DNA of 64,000 bases, taken from contig NZ_QKYK01000022.1 of NCBI RefSeq assembly GCF_003426815.1, forward strand, positions 1-64,000. The letters run 5' to 3'. Made by a program: the position numbers and the translations under genes. This stretch comes from Desertimonas flava (GTDB taxonomy: Bacteria > Actinomycetota > Acidimicrobiia > Acidimicrobiales > Ilumatobacteraceae). Of the stretch, positions 9,707-17,626 are shown in pieces. The number at the start of each line of letters is the position of its first letter. Position 1 is the stretch's first letter. Under the pieces are notes generated by a model. The model was not told where the DNA came from. It saw only the letters and a list, made by a program, of their open reading frames with translations, and made no database searches.

Positions 9707-11410
9707 TCAGAGGATCCGCCGGACGGCGACGATGTTGTTCAGCGACGGGATCGGCCCGATCGAGACCGCCTGGCGGATGCTCCTCGCCTGCACCCACGTG
9801 GTCGGGCTCAGCGCGATGCCCACGTGATTGATGATCCCGTCGCCGTCGGTGTCCTGGAAGATCAGGTCGCCGGCTCGGAGCGGCTGGGTTCGGAAGTCCA
9901 CGGCTCGACCCTGCTGCGCCTGGTGGGCGCTCTGGTGGATCAGGCCGACGCCGATCTGCGCAAAGGCGGCAGTGGTGAGACCCGAGCAGTCGAAGTAGTC
10001 CGGGCCGCGGGTGAAGAATCGCCACGGCTTACCCACCTGGGCGATGGCGTAGTTGAGCACCCTGTCGATCGGGTTGAGCTTGGCGCCGGCCGGCAGGTTG
10101 ATCACCTGGCCGGCCACGATCAGGCTGCTGGATGACATCCCGTTGGCCGCCAGCAGGCTGCGCAGCTCGATGCCGTGCTGCGATGCGATCAGCCCCAGCG
10201 AGTCTCCGGGCCGAACGGTGTACCGCGGTCCTCCGCCCGATGCCGGCGCCGTGGTCGGCGGCCGGGTGGTCGTCGTCGGCGGCCGGGTCGTGGTCGTCGG
10301 CGGCCGCGTCGTCGGGGGCGGTGTGGTCCCGCGAGCCGGGATCCTCAGCACCTGGCCGGGGACGATGAGGCTGTTGGCGGTCATCTGGTTGGCGGCGAGC
10401 AGGGCGGCGAGCGTGACGCCGTGGTTGGCGGCGATGCGGGCGAAGAAGTCGCCGGACCGCACCACATAGGTGGTCGCCGCTCCGGTGCCGCCGCCGCTCG
10501 TGCCACCGCCGGTCGAACCACCGCCGGTCGAGCCGCCGCCGGTGCCTGTGCCGGGGATGGTCAGCTGCTGTCCCGGCACGATCAGGCTCGTCGCTCGCAG
10601 ATTGTTGGCCTGCAACAGCGCGGCGAGGGTGACGCCGTGACGCTGAGCGATCCGTCCCAACGAGTCACCCGCCTTCACCACGTAGGTGCTGCCCGGCCGC
10701 GAGCCGCCACCGGTCGAGCCGCCACCGGTCGAGCCGCCGCCGGTGCCTGTGCCGGGGATGGTCAGCTGCTGTCCCGGCAGGATCAGGCTCGTCGCTCGCA
10801 GATTGTTGGCCTGCAACAGCGCTGTCAGGGTCACCCCGTGACGCTGAGCGATCCGTCCCAACGAGTCGCCCGCCTTGACCACGTAGGTGGTACCCGCCCG
10901 CGAGCCGCCACCGGTCGAGCCACCCGCTGTCGAGCCGCCCCCGGTCGAGCCGCCCCCTGTCGAGCCGCCGCCGGTGCCTGTGCCCGGGATGGTCAGCTGC
11001 TGTCCCGGCACGATCAGGCTCGTCGCTCGCAGATTGTTGGCCTGCAACAGCGCTGTCAGGGTCACCCCGTGACGCTGAGCGATCCGTCCCAACGAGTCAC
11101 CCGCCTTCACCACGTAGGTGGTACCCGCCCGCGAGCCACCCCCGGTCGAGCCGCCACCACTCGAGCCGCCCGTTCCCGGAACGAGCAGCCGCTGGCCCGG
11201 GTGGATGACGCTCCGGACGGTGAGGTTGTTGAGCCGCAGGAGGTCGTCGAGCGCGACGTCGAGCCGGGCGGCGATGACACCGAGCGAGTCGCCGGACCGC
11301 ACGACGTAGGTGTCGGCGGCCGAGGCGCTCCCGCTCACGGCGGCGATCGTCCCGGTGAGGGCGGTCGTGGCGATCAGGCTGATGGCAAGCAGGCGTCCGA
11401 GGCGGGTCAC
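9707..11410 (-). CDS. Secreted peptidoglycan hydrolase with six LysM domains and NlpC/P60
   Basis: A 567-residue exported cell-wall enzyme. A signal peptide (ISLIATTALTGTIAAVSGSASA) is followed by six LysM modules, each opening with a YVVxxGDSLGxIAxxxG pattern and ending in PGQxLxIP; these bind glycan. The modules are joined by Gly/Ser and Gly/Thr spacers, the last one Pro/Thr-rich. The C-terminus is an NlpC/P60 cysteine peptidase with nucleophile block FDCSGLT and histidine block INHVGIA. It probably cleaves stem peptides during growth or division. LysM modules two to four are almost identical even at DNA level. The 107-base upstream gap shows no recognisable ydaO riboswitch. Confidence 0.95.
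   Translation of the reverse strand: MTRLGRLLAISLIATTALTGTIAAVSGSASAADTYVVRSGDSLGVIAARLDVALDDLLRLNNLTVRSVIHPGQRLLVPGTGGSSGGGSTGGGSRAGTTYVVKAGDSLGRIAQRHGVTLTALLQANNLRATSLIVPGQQLTIPGTGTGGGSTGGGSTGGGSTAGGSTGGGSRAGTTYVVKAGDSLGRIAQRHGVTLTALLQANNLRATSLILPGQQLTIPGTGTGGGSTGGGSTGGGSRPGSTYVVKAGDSLGRIAQRHGVTLAALLQANNLRATSLIVPGQQLTIPGTGTGGGSTGGGSTGGGTSGGGTGAATTYVVRSGDFFARIAANHGVTLAALLAANQMTANSLIVPGQVLRIPARGTTPPPTTRPPTTTTRPPTTTTRPPTTAPASGGGPRYTVRPGDSLGLIASQHGIELRSLLAANGMSSSSLIVAGQVINLPAGAKLNPIDRVLNYAIAQVGKPWRFFTRGPDYFDCSGLTTAAFAQIGVGLIHQSAHQAQQGRAVDFRTQPLRAGDLIFQDTDGDGIINHVGIALSPTTWVQARSIRQAVSIGPIPSLNNIVAVRRIL
10540..11140 (-). repeat. Near-identical LysM module repeats inside the hydrolase gene
   Basis: Three LysM-plus-linker units (around 11130-10980, 10890-10740 and 10690-10540) share runs of unchanged DNA such as TCAGCTGCTGTCCCGGCA, and each ends in Gly-Ser-rich codons. 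Units one, five and six of the gene have clearly diverged. The pattern points to recent unequal crossing-over or gene conversion that expanded the central modules. Confidence 0.85.
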
Positions 11411-11517
11411 ATAGCCTCATCGGCATATTGCGTCGGATCTATAGCGCGAACTTTCCACGCGGCTTGAAAAGTGCGTCCGGCCCCGACGCGTCCCCCATCG
11501 TCGGGCGGTGCTAGTGA

Positions 11518-11805
11518 CTAGGTGTCGAGTTCGAGATGGATCGCGACCTCGTCGCCGAGGGCGAGCCCCTCGGCTCGCCGGACGGCCACCTTGATCGGGA
11601 CGAGGTACATGTCACCCTTCGGGAACAGCGAGGTGGTGAACTCGGTCCGCCCGATGCGGGCCCGGACCGGAATGGCGCCCCAGCCGTAGGTGACCATCGA
11701 GGACACCGCCTCGATCGCCGCGCTCTGCTCTTCGGGAACCTCCACGAAGTGGAACGGCGCCGGCCCTCGCCAGTGGATGATCTCCCCGCTGAAGTGCAGG
11801 TCCAT
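11518..11805 (-). CDS. DUF1905 domain protein
   Basis: A 95-residue protein matching the small DUF1905 family: it opens with a FSGEIIHWRGPAPFHFVEVP strand pair and carries WGAIPVRARIG and a central FPKGDMYLVPIK. DUF1905 proteins are short beta-barrel proteins of unknown function that often occur next to transcription regulators. Its ATG overlaps the stop of the upstream TetR gene by one base (TGATG), so the two are translationally coupled and share the operator-controlled promoter near 12.75 kb. Confidence 0.85.
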   Translation of the reverse strand: MDLHFSGEIIHWRGPAPFHFVEVPEEQSAAIEAVSSMVTYGWGAIPVRARIGRTEFTTSLFPKGDMYLVPIKVAVRRAEGLALGDEVAIHLELDT

Positions 11806-12725
11806 CAGCGATCGAACCCGTCGAGGAGACGCTCCAGGTTGCGGTGGAAGCGCCCGGTGTCGGCCATCACCTCGCCGAGCTCCTTGAGCACCCGGGGCAG
11901 CCCGAACTGGTCGCGGATGGCGCGCAGGGTCGGGTAGTTGCCGCCGGCGAGCAGCCCGTTCATGTAAGCGAGCATGTCCTTGTCGTACTCGGTGGCCGCC
12001 GGTCCGTTGGAGCGGGCGAAGAAGCAGTAGCCGAACACGTACTCGTCGACGGCCGTGATCAGCTCGACGCGCTCGGCGAACGTGCCCCCGTACGACTCGA
12101 CGGCGCGCAACGACTGCTCGAAGTGCTTGGCGCCGTTGGGACCGGGCGCCGGGTCGATGTGGATGTCGAGGGCCCAGGGATGCCGCTGCCACGAGATGCG
12201 GGACCGGTCGGCGATCAGCATGATCGCCCGTCGCCAGTCCGACGGCAACTCCTGGTCGGGGATCAGCAATTCGGCCATCACGGCGTCGTGCAACAGGGCC
12301 AGCAGCTCGTCCTTGGTGCGCACGTAGTGATACAGCGTCATCGTCCCCGACCCGAGCTCGGTGGCCAACCGGCGCATCGAGAGCGCCTCGAAACCTTCCG
12401 TGTCGGCGATGCGCAGGGCGGCGGCGGCGATGTCGTCGCGCGAGAACCGGGGTTTGCGGGACCCCGGCTCGGCGCGCATCCAGAGGTCGAGCGAGGCGAG
12501 CCTCGCCGACACGTCGTCGAGGCGCGAGGCCTTGGCGGCGAGCTTGGCGGCCACCTGCTCGGCCTTGGTGGCCGCCCGGTCGAGGGCCGCCGCCTTGCGT
12601 TCGAGCTTGTCCATCGCGGCGTCCACGTTGGGGCGCGACGGACGTCCTGCGTGCGGCGCACGCGGTGCACTCTGCCGACCCGACGGCCGACGGTTCGTCG
12701 GCTGGTCGCGACGGGGTCTTGACAT
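11805..12725 (-). CDS. TetR-family repressor with long N-terminal extension
   Basis: A 306-residue regulator. The helix-turn-helix lies at about residues 93-140 (FSRDDIAAAALRIADTEG, then MRRLATELGSGTMTLYHYV) and is followed by a TetR_C-type ligand domain. Before it sits an unusual 90-residue extension rich in Arg, Ala and Lys; residues about 35-80 form a likely coiled coil (MDKLERKAAALDRAATKAEQ). The gene is divergent from a DrrAB-like exporter and two or three palindromes lie in the shared promoter region, so it is very probably the repressor of that exporter and of itself. The ligand is probably a compound exported by the pump. Confidence 0.9.
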   Translation of the reverse strand: MSRPRRDQPTNRRPSGRQSAPRAPHAGRPSRPNVDAAMDKLERKAAALDRAATKAEQVAAKLAAKASRLDDVSARLASLDLWMRAEPGSRKPRFSRDDIAAAALRIADTEGFEALSMRRLATELGSGTMTLYHYVRTKDELLALLHDAVMAELLIPDQELPSDWRRAIMLIADRSRISWQRHPWALDIHIDPAPGPNGAKHFEQSLRAVESYGGTFAERVELITAVDEYVFGYCFFARSNGPAATEYDKDMLAYMNGLLAGGNYPTLRAIRDQFGLPRVLKELGEVMADTGRFHRNLERLLDGFDR

Positions 12726-12783
12726 GCGTACACTGTACCACTAACACTGTTCGTACTATGTACGATCAACTGGTACGCGGTAC
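12719..12783. promoter_or_regulatory. Divergent promoter with TetR operators
   Basis: A plus-strand promoter has -35 TTGACA at 12719-12724 and a TAACAC-like -10 at 12742-12747, with a 17-base spacer. The spacer contains the palindrome GTACACTGTAC (12728-12738). A second perfect palindrome, TCGTACTATGTACGA, follows at 12751-12765, about where transcription should start. A third GTAC-GCG-GTAC element lies at 12773-12783. The -35 box overlaps the first codons of the divergent tetR gene. All three share GTAC half-sites, so one repressor dimer type probably occupies them and blocks both directions. Confidence 0.7.
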
Positions 12784-12835
12784 GTCGAGCGTCGACGTCA
12801 CCGACTCTCCAAGGCCCGGTGGTGATTCGGCTGAT

Positions 12836-13783
12836 ATGGCTGCTGCGCATGCCGGCGTCCACGCCAGCGGCCTGGGCAAGCGCTTCGGTGACCTCTGGGC
12901 GCTTCGCGATCTCCACATCGACGCCGCTCCCGGGACCGTCCTCGGCCTCCTCGGTCACAATGGCGCCGGCAAGACCACGGCGATCCGCGTGCTCACCACG
13001 CTTGCCCGCCCCACCGAGGGCCGTGCGACCGTCGCCGGCTACGACGTCGAGCGGTTCCCGGCCCTCGTGCGCAGCAACATCGGTGTGGCCTCGCAGCAGG
13101 CGACGGTCGACGGCCTGCTCGACGCGCGTCTCAACCTCGAACTGATCGGCCGGCTGCACCGGCTCTCGCGAACCGACGCCCGCCGACGCGCCGACGAGCT
13201 GATCGAGCGCTTCGCTCTCACCGACGCCGCCGATCGGCTGGTGAAGACCTTCTCGGGCGGTATGCGCCGCCGCATCGATCTCGCCGCCTGCCTCGTCGCC
13301 ACGCCGCAGGTGCTCTTCCTCGACGAGCCGACCACCGGGCTCGACCCGCGCAGCCGGGAGGATCTGTGGGACATGCTGCGCGAGCTCGTCGCCGACGGCA
13401 CCACGGTGATCCTCACCACGCAGTACCTCGAGGAGGCCGACCGCCTGGCCGACGACATCGTCGTCCTCGACCATGGGCGCACCGTCGCCCACGGCTCACC
13501 CGAGCAACTGAAGCGGCAGATCGGCGACGACCGCATCATCGTCACGGTCGCCCTCGCCGAGGAGCTGTCGCTCGCCGCCTCCGTGCTGAGCCGGTTCGCC
13601 ACCGGAGATCTCACGATGGACGCACGGGCGCTCACCGTCACCGCGTCCACCACGTCCGACACCAGCCTCGTCGAGGTGGTGCGGGCACTCGACGCCAACG
13701 GCGTCTACGTCGCCGATCTCACGCGGCGCCAGTCCACTCTCGACGACGTCTTCTTGAGTCTCACCGAGTCGGAGCACCGATGA
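12836..13783 (+). CDS. DrrA-like ABC transporter ATPase
   Basis: A 315-residue ATPase of the daunorubicin-resistance (DrrA/CcmA) branch. It shows Walker A GHNGAGKTTAIRVL, the Q-loop VASQQATVDGLL, the signature TFSGGMRRRIDLA, Walker B LFLDEPTTGLDPRS and an H-loop-like LTTQYLEEADRLAD, then the C-terminal DUF4162-like tail. An in-frame ATG at 12758 lies inside the second operator palindrome, so I chose ATG 12836, which leaves an 80-base leader. The permease gene overlaps the stop by ATGA. Function: energises drug or lipid efflux. Confidence 0.93.
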   Translation: MAAAHAGVHASGLGKRFGDLWALRDLHIDAAPGTVLGLLGHNGAGKTTAIRVLTTLARPTEGRATVAGYDVERFPALVRSNIGVASQQATVDGLLDARLNLELIGRLHRLSRTDARRRADELIERFALTDAADRLVKTFSGGMRRRIDLAACLVATPQVLFLDEPTTGLDPRSREDLWDMLRELVADGTTVILTTQYLEEADRLADDIVVLDHGRTVAHGSPEQLKRQIGDDRIIVTVALAEELSLAASVLSRFATGDLTMDARALTVTASTTSDTSLVEVVRALDANGVYVADLTRRQSTLDDVFLSLTESEHR

Positions 13784-14634
13784 ACACCGCAGTCCTCAGC
13801 CTCGATCCCGTCACCGAGCCGACCTCGGATCGGCGCAGCACGATCGGCGCCTTCGCCCGGGACTCGCTCGTCTTCGCCCGGCGCAACGTCGAGCACATCC
13901 GCCAGATCCCCGAGAAGCTGATGGACGTCACGCTGCAGCCGTTGATGTTCGTGCTGCTCTTCGCCTACGTCTTCGGCGGGGCCATCCACGTCGAGGGCGG
14001 CAACTATCGCGAGTACCTCATCGGCGGGATCCTCATCCAGGGCCTGGCGTTCGGCCTGATGGGACCAGCGGTGTCCATCGCCACCGATCTCGACGAGGGG
14101 GTCATCGACCGCTTCCGGTCGCTGCCGGCGAGCCGGGCGGCGTACCTCGCCGGCCACTACCTGGCCGAGATGGCCGGCAGCGTGCTGTCGATCGCCATCC
14201 TGATCGGTGCTGGCGCTGCCGTCGGATGGCGGGCCCACACGAGCCCGCTGGAGATCGCCTCGGCCGTTGCCCTGCTGCTCGTGTTCGCCACGGCGATGAT
14301 CTGGATCGGCACGTGGATCGGCATGATCGTCCGCTCCCCCGACAGCGCCCAGGGCATCGTGTTCGTCGGCGTCTTCCCGCTCACGTTCCTGTCCAGCGCG
14401 TTCGTGCCAATCGCCTCGATGCCGAACGCGTTGCAGTGGGTCGCGTCGTGGAACCCGGTCAGCGCTCTGGTGGCCGGCGTGCGCGAGCTGTTCGGCAACC
14501 CGCTCGCCCCGGTGACCAAGGAGGTCTGGCCGATGCAGCATCCGGTCGCGGCGTCGTGGATGTACTGTGCGCTACTCCTCGCCGTGGCCGTTCCGGCCGC
14601 GCTGCACCGGTTCGGCCAGCGCACGTCGGACTGA
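13780..14634 (+). CDS. DrrB-like ABC-2 permease
   Basis: A 284-residue ABC-2-type membrane subunit, partner of the ATPase it overlaps. About six hydrophobic segments are visible, beginning with LMDVTLQPLMFVLLFAYVFGGAI at about residue 48. The amphipathic block IDRFRSLPASRAAYLAGHYLA and the FLSSAFVPIASMPNALQWVASWNP loop are both characteristic of DrrB proteins. Expression should follow the TetR-controlled promoter near 12.74 kb. Confidence 0.93.
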   Translation: MNTAVLSLDPVTEPTSDRRSTIGAFARDSLVFARRNVEHIRQIPEKLMDVTLQPLMFVLLFAYVFGGAIHVEGGNYREYLIGGILIQGLAFGLMGPAVSIATDLDEGVIDRFRSLPASRAAYLAGHYLAEMAGSVLSIAILIGAGAAVGWRAHTSPLEIASAVALLLVFATAMIWIGTWIGMIVRSPDSAQGIVFVGVFPLTFLSSAFVPIASMPNALQWVASWNPVSALVAGVRELFGNPLAPVTKEVWPMQHPVAASWMYCALLLAVAVPAALHRFGQRTSD

Positions 14635-14705
14635 AGCGACCTCGCGGTTGGTGCCAGATCAGGGGGCTCGAGGATGGCCATCCGTCCACCTTGCAGCTGC
14701 CCTCG

Positions 14706-15692
14706 TCAGGCGTCGAAGAACTCGACCAGCTGCGCGAGCATTGCCACCATGCCCGTGACGCCGGCGGCGCCGAACGCGAGCTGCGGGTCGGCTTCGAGCA
14801 CCTGGCCGTTCTGGAAGCCGGGCAACGCCTGGACGAGTGGATCGGACTGCAAGGCGCGGTAGCCGGCGTCGGCTTCCCCGGACAGGTTGACGAACGAGAT
14901 CACGTGCTCGCCTGAAGCCAGGCCGATCTGCTCCATGCTGACGAAGTTCACCTCGTTGTCGTCGGGATCGAGAGGCAACTCGTCCTCGATCGGAATCACC
15001 GACCCGCCGAGCCGCTCGGCGAACGCCGCGTACAGATTCTGCTCGCGGTAGATGCGGATGTCGTCCGGGGCGAACAAGCCGATGATCGAGACCGTGCCCG
15101 GGGCCTCCGTCGTCGCAGCGGCGGCGTCGAGCGAGGCCTCGAACTCGTCGACCAGCGCCTGCGCCTCCTCGCCGAGGCCGAGCGCCTCGCCGATCGTGAC
15201 GGCATTCGCCAGCGGGTCGGCGAAGTTCCACGCCAGCCCGATCGTCGGGGCGAGTTCGGCGAGCTTGTCCTCGGTCTCGGCCATGTCCCGCACGTTGCCG
15301 ATGATCAGGTCGGGCTCGAGCAAGGCGATCTGTTCCAGGTTCGGCCCGTCGGTCGAGTCGATCGGCTCGACCCCCGCCGCTTCGGCGGCGTCGGCGATCA
15401 ACGGGTGGAACGGCTCACCGAACAACCAGGTCGCGTCCAGCGCACCCACCGGCTCGACGCCGAGCTCGAGCATGAAGGCCAGCGTCCCGCGACGGTCGAC
15501 CACGACGATGCGCTGCGGATCGACGGGCACCTGCGACGTCCCGAGTTCGTGGGTGACCGTTCGCATGTCATCGCCGTCCGACGGCTGGGTGTTCCCGGAC
15601 GACGCATCGACCGCCGACGGTGCAACTGCGGCAGCCATCGCCAACAGAGCACTGACCGAACGCCTTGAACATCTGTGCTTAACATTGCGCAT
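14706..15692 (-). CDS. Iron-siderophore ABC transporter substrate-binding protein
   Basis: A 328-residue FepB/FhuD-like binding protein. A basic N-terminus with a short hydrophobic stretch (LLAMAAAVAPSA) acts as an export signal; no lipobox Cys is evident. The mature part has the cluster-A8 pattern: RIVVVDRRGTLAFMLELGVEPVGA, LEPDLIIGNVRDMAE and a C-terminal domain after a long connecting helix (ALVDEFEASLDAAA). No permease or ATPase for siderophores lies beside it, so it must share a transporter encoded elsewhere or act alone. ATG 15692 was chosen; an in-frame ATG at 15710 would add six residues. An inverted repeat covers this start. Confidence 0.88.
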   Translation of the reverse strand: MRNVKHRCSRRSVSALLAMAAAVAPSAVDASSGNTQPSDGDDMRTVTHELGTSQVPVDPQRIVVVDRRGTLAFMLELGVEPVGALDATWLFGEPFHPLIADAAEAAGVEPIDSTDGPNLEQIALLEPDLIIGNVRDMAETEDKLAELAPTIGLAWNFADPLANAVTIGEALGLGEEAQALVDEFEASLDAAAATTEAPGTVSIIGLFAPDDIRIYREQNLYAAFAERLGGSVIPIEDELPLDPDDNEVNFVSMEQIGLASGEHVISFVNLSGEADAGYRALQSDPLVQALPGFQNGQVLEADPQLAFGAAGVTGMVAMLAQLVEFFDA

Positions 15693-15698
15693 TAAGCA
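15676..15698. promoter_or_regulatory. Inverted repeat over the start of the siderophore-binding protein gene
   Basis: Perfect 7-base arms TGCTTAA and TTAAGCA are separated by nine bases. The repeat spans the chosen start codon at 15692 and would lie about 12 bases inside the gene if the 15710 start is used. It does not match the IdeR/DtxR consensus well. It may be an operator for another regulator or an RNA hairpin that hides the start codon. Confidence 0.4.
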
Positions 15699-15782
15699 TG
15701 CATACCACATGACCCCACCAGTGCGACAGTGCCGTACTCGAGAGCGATGACTTCGTAGCGCGCCGGCGGTACGTTCGGGCGT

Positions 15783-16439
15783 GTGGAGCCACACGTCGAC
15801 CGGTCCGTCGAGTTCGAGCGACTCGCCCTCGACGGCACGTCGTGGGTCGACATCGCCCGCAACTGGATCGTCGACGAGCCGGCGCTCTTCGAGTCCCTGC
15901 GCGACGGCGTCCAGTGGGAGTCCAGCCAGCTCTACCGGTACGACCACTGGGTCGAGGAGCGTCGCCTCGGTGCGTCGTGGCACCGGGGTCGCCCCCTGCC
16001 CCACCCCGCCCTCGCCGAGGTGCACCGCGTCCTCCAGCACCGGTACAAGGTGCAGTTCGGCGGCTTCAGCCTGATCCAGTACCGCGACGGCAACGACGGC
16101 CAGGCATTCCACCGCGACACCGACATGCGCTGGCTCGACGACACGATCATCGCCGTGCTCAGCCTCGGTGCCCGCCGGCCGTGGCTGTTGCGCCCGCGCA
16201 GCCAGCGGCACAACCTCGACGTCGGCAAGGGCGCCACCCACGACCTGCAACCGGGCCACGGCGACCTGCTCGTGATGGGTGGGCGTTGTCAGGCCGACTG
16301 GGAGCACTCGGTGCCGTACCTGCCGCGCCAAGCCGTGGGGACCCGAATCTCGATGCAGTGGCGCTTCGCCCGGCGCACCGGCCGCCCCTTCGTCGGCGCC
16401 TCCTACGACGCCCCGCTCCACTACAGCCGCCCGCGCTGA
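15783..16439 (+). CDS. AlkB-like 2-oxoglutarate/Fe(II) dioxygenase
   Basis: A 218-residue protein of the AlkB dioxygenase superfamily. The iron ligands are the His-x-Asp in AFHRDTDMRW and a distal His in WEHSVPY. The 2-oxoglutarate-binding arginines follow in GTRISMQWRFARR. The nucleotide-recognition lid is shorter than in E. coli AlkB. Related actinobacterial proteins repair alkylated bases or act on other substrates. It starts at GTG 15783, which gives the best fit to the family N-terminus. It is a single-gene unit. Confidence 0.87.
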   Translation: MEPHVDRSVEFERLALDGTSWVDIARNWIVDEPALFESLRDGVQWESSQLYRYDHWVEERRLGASWHRGRPLPHPALAEVHRVLQHRYKVQFGGFSLIQYRDGNDGQAFHRDTDMRWLDDTIIAVLSLGARRPWLLRPRSQRHNLDVGKGATHDLQPGHGDLLVMGGRCQADWEHSVPYLPRQAVGTRISMQWRFARRTGRPFVGASYDAPLHYSRPR

Positions 16440-16474
16440 GCATCCCGCGAAATCGACGTTGGCGAAGCGCGCCG

Positions 16475-17056
16475 CTAGCCGGCGAAGCTGCGGACCAGCT
16501 CGTCGACGCGGCGCTCGTCGAGCCGCGGATCGAAACGGCCCGAGCGCCGCAGCGTGGCGACACCGTGCATGGCTCCCCAGAGCACCTCGGCTGCTGTCTC
16601 CAGATCCGCCGGCGGCCGATCGAGGGCCCGCAACGCCCCGACGATCGCCTCGAATCCCGCCCGCATCGAGGTGGGCGTCTCGGCGGCGGCGAACGGCGCC
16701 CCGATCGGCAGTCGGAACATCGCCTCGTACGTCGCCGGATGGCGTTCGGCGAAGTCGAGGTAGGCCGTAACGACCGCACGCACGCGGTCCGCGCCGGACG
16801 CACCCTCGCCCGGTTCCGACATCGCTGCCGCCAGCTCGTCGAACCCGACGAGGGCCACGGCGGTGATGATCCCGGACCGCCCGTCCGGGAAGTGCCCGTA
16901 CAGCACCGGTTGGCTGTACTCGATGGCGTCGGCGAGCCGCCGCGTCGTGACGTGGTCCCACCCGCGCTCCTCGGCGAGGGATCGGGCTGTCGAGACGATC
17001 AGCGCCTGTCGTTCTGCGAACTCACGAGCCCGACGGGCACCCACTGACGCTGTCAT
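16475..17056 (-). CDS. TetR-family repressor with TetR-like recognition helix
   Basis: A 193-residue regulator with an N-terminal helix-turn-helix and a WHG-like C-terminal domain. The DNA-reading segment TTRRLADAIEYSQPVLYGHF closely follows that of classical TetR: the Arg, Gln, Pro, Tyr and His that contact tetO in TetR are all present, and the Thr is Val. The intergenic DNA carries an almost perfect tetO. ATG 17056 is chosen because the longer reading frame to 17116 would run through the operators. It is divergent from a DUF1772 membrane protein gene, its likely target; DUF1772 genes are often paired with such regulators. Confidence 0.9.
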   Translation of the reverse strand: MTASVGARRAREFAERQALIVSTARSLAEERGWDHVTTRRLADAIEYSQPVLYGHFPDGRSGIITAVALVGFDELAAAMSEPGEGASGADRVRAVVTAYLDFAERHPATYEAMFRLPIGAPFAAAETPTSMRAGFEAIVGALRALDRPPADLETAAEVLWGAMHGVATLRRSGRFDPRLDERRVDELVRSFAG

Positions 17057-17075
17057 GGCAACATCGTAGCAGCTC

Positions 17076-17110
17076 TCTCTAGCACTGATAGAGTCACTAG
17101 CAGTGCTAGT
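17076..17110. promoter_or_regulatory. Two tetO-like operators
   Basis: Read on the minus strand, 17094-17076 is ACTCTATCAGTGCTAGAGA, differing from tetO1 and from tetO2 of Tn10 at only three positions each. A second, perfectly symmetric site ACTAGCAGTGCTAGT lies at 17096-17110, its centre 18 bases away. The outer parts also form a 9-base inverted repeat (17079-17087 with 17101-17109). The operators fill the space between the divergent tetR and DUF1772 genes. Confidence 0.75.
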
Positions 17111-17134
17111 AGCCACGAAAGAACGGGGACTGAG

Positions 17135-17575
17135 ATGGACTGGTTAGCGATCGGCGCAGTGGTGACCGTCGGATTGATGGTCGGCGTCGAATTGTCGGTT
17201 GCGTTCGTCGTCAATCCGATCTTCGATCGCCTCCCCGAGGACGCCGGCGTGCTGGCGCGCAGTGACGGTGCCCGGTTGCTCGGCCGGACGATGCCCGTCT
17301 GGTACATCGGCCCGCTCCTGCTCTCCATCGCAATGGCCGTGCTGCGACCCGACGCCGCCGACGCTGCGTGGGCTGCGGCCGGCCTCCTGACCGCGAGCGT
17401 CGTCATGTCGATCGCCCTGCTGGTGCCCATCAACGACCGGTCGAAGACGTGGACCCCCGAGTCAGTCCCGGCCGACTGGCGCGAACAACGAAGTCGTTGG
17501 GACCGGTTGCACGTCGTCAGGGTCGCGATGATCGTCGCCGCGTTCGTGGTGCTGACCGCCGCGGCCGTCGACTGA
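17135..17575 (+). CDS. DUF1772 membrane protein
   Basis: A 146-residue protein with four transmembrane helices, matching the anthrone-oxygenase-like DUF1772 family (FVVNPIFDRLP near residue 30, MPVWYIGPLLLS, and the conserved NDRSKTW plus WDRLHVVR blocks before the last helix). Family members are small membrane proteins mostly of unknown function; some are annotated as anthrone oxygenases. A GGGGACTGAG sequence precedes the ATG. It is controlled most likely by the divergent TetR protein through the tetO-like sites. Confidence 0.88.
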   Translation: MDWLAIGAVVTVGLMVGVELSVAFVVNPIFDRLPEDAGVLARSDGARLLGRTMPVWYIGPLLLSIAMAVLRPDAADAAWAAAGLLTASVVMSIALLVPINDRSKTWTPESVPADWREQRSRWDRLHVVRVAMIVAAFVVLTAAAVD

Positions 17576-17626
17576 ATCGACGCGGTCAACGTCGGGCCGT
17601 GCGACGCCCGGAGGCCATCGAGCGCG

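Noticed and set aside
11411-11517. A ydaO-type riboswitch before the LysM/NlpC gene
   Set aside because: Such switches often precede wall hydrolases in actinobacteria, but the 107-base gap lacks the conserved core and is too short.
15692-16961. Extension of the siderophore-binding protein frame to 16961
   Set aside because: The extended part runs antisense through the AlkB-like gene and contains no domain; the signal peptide begins at 15692.
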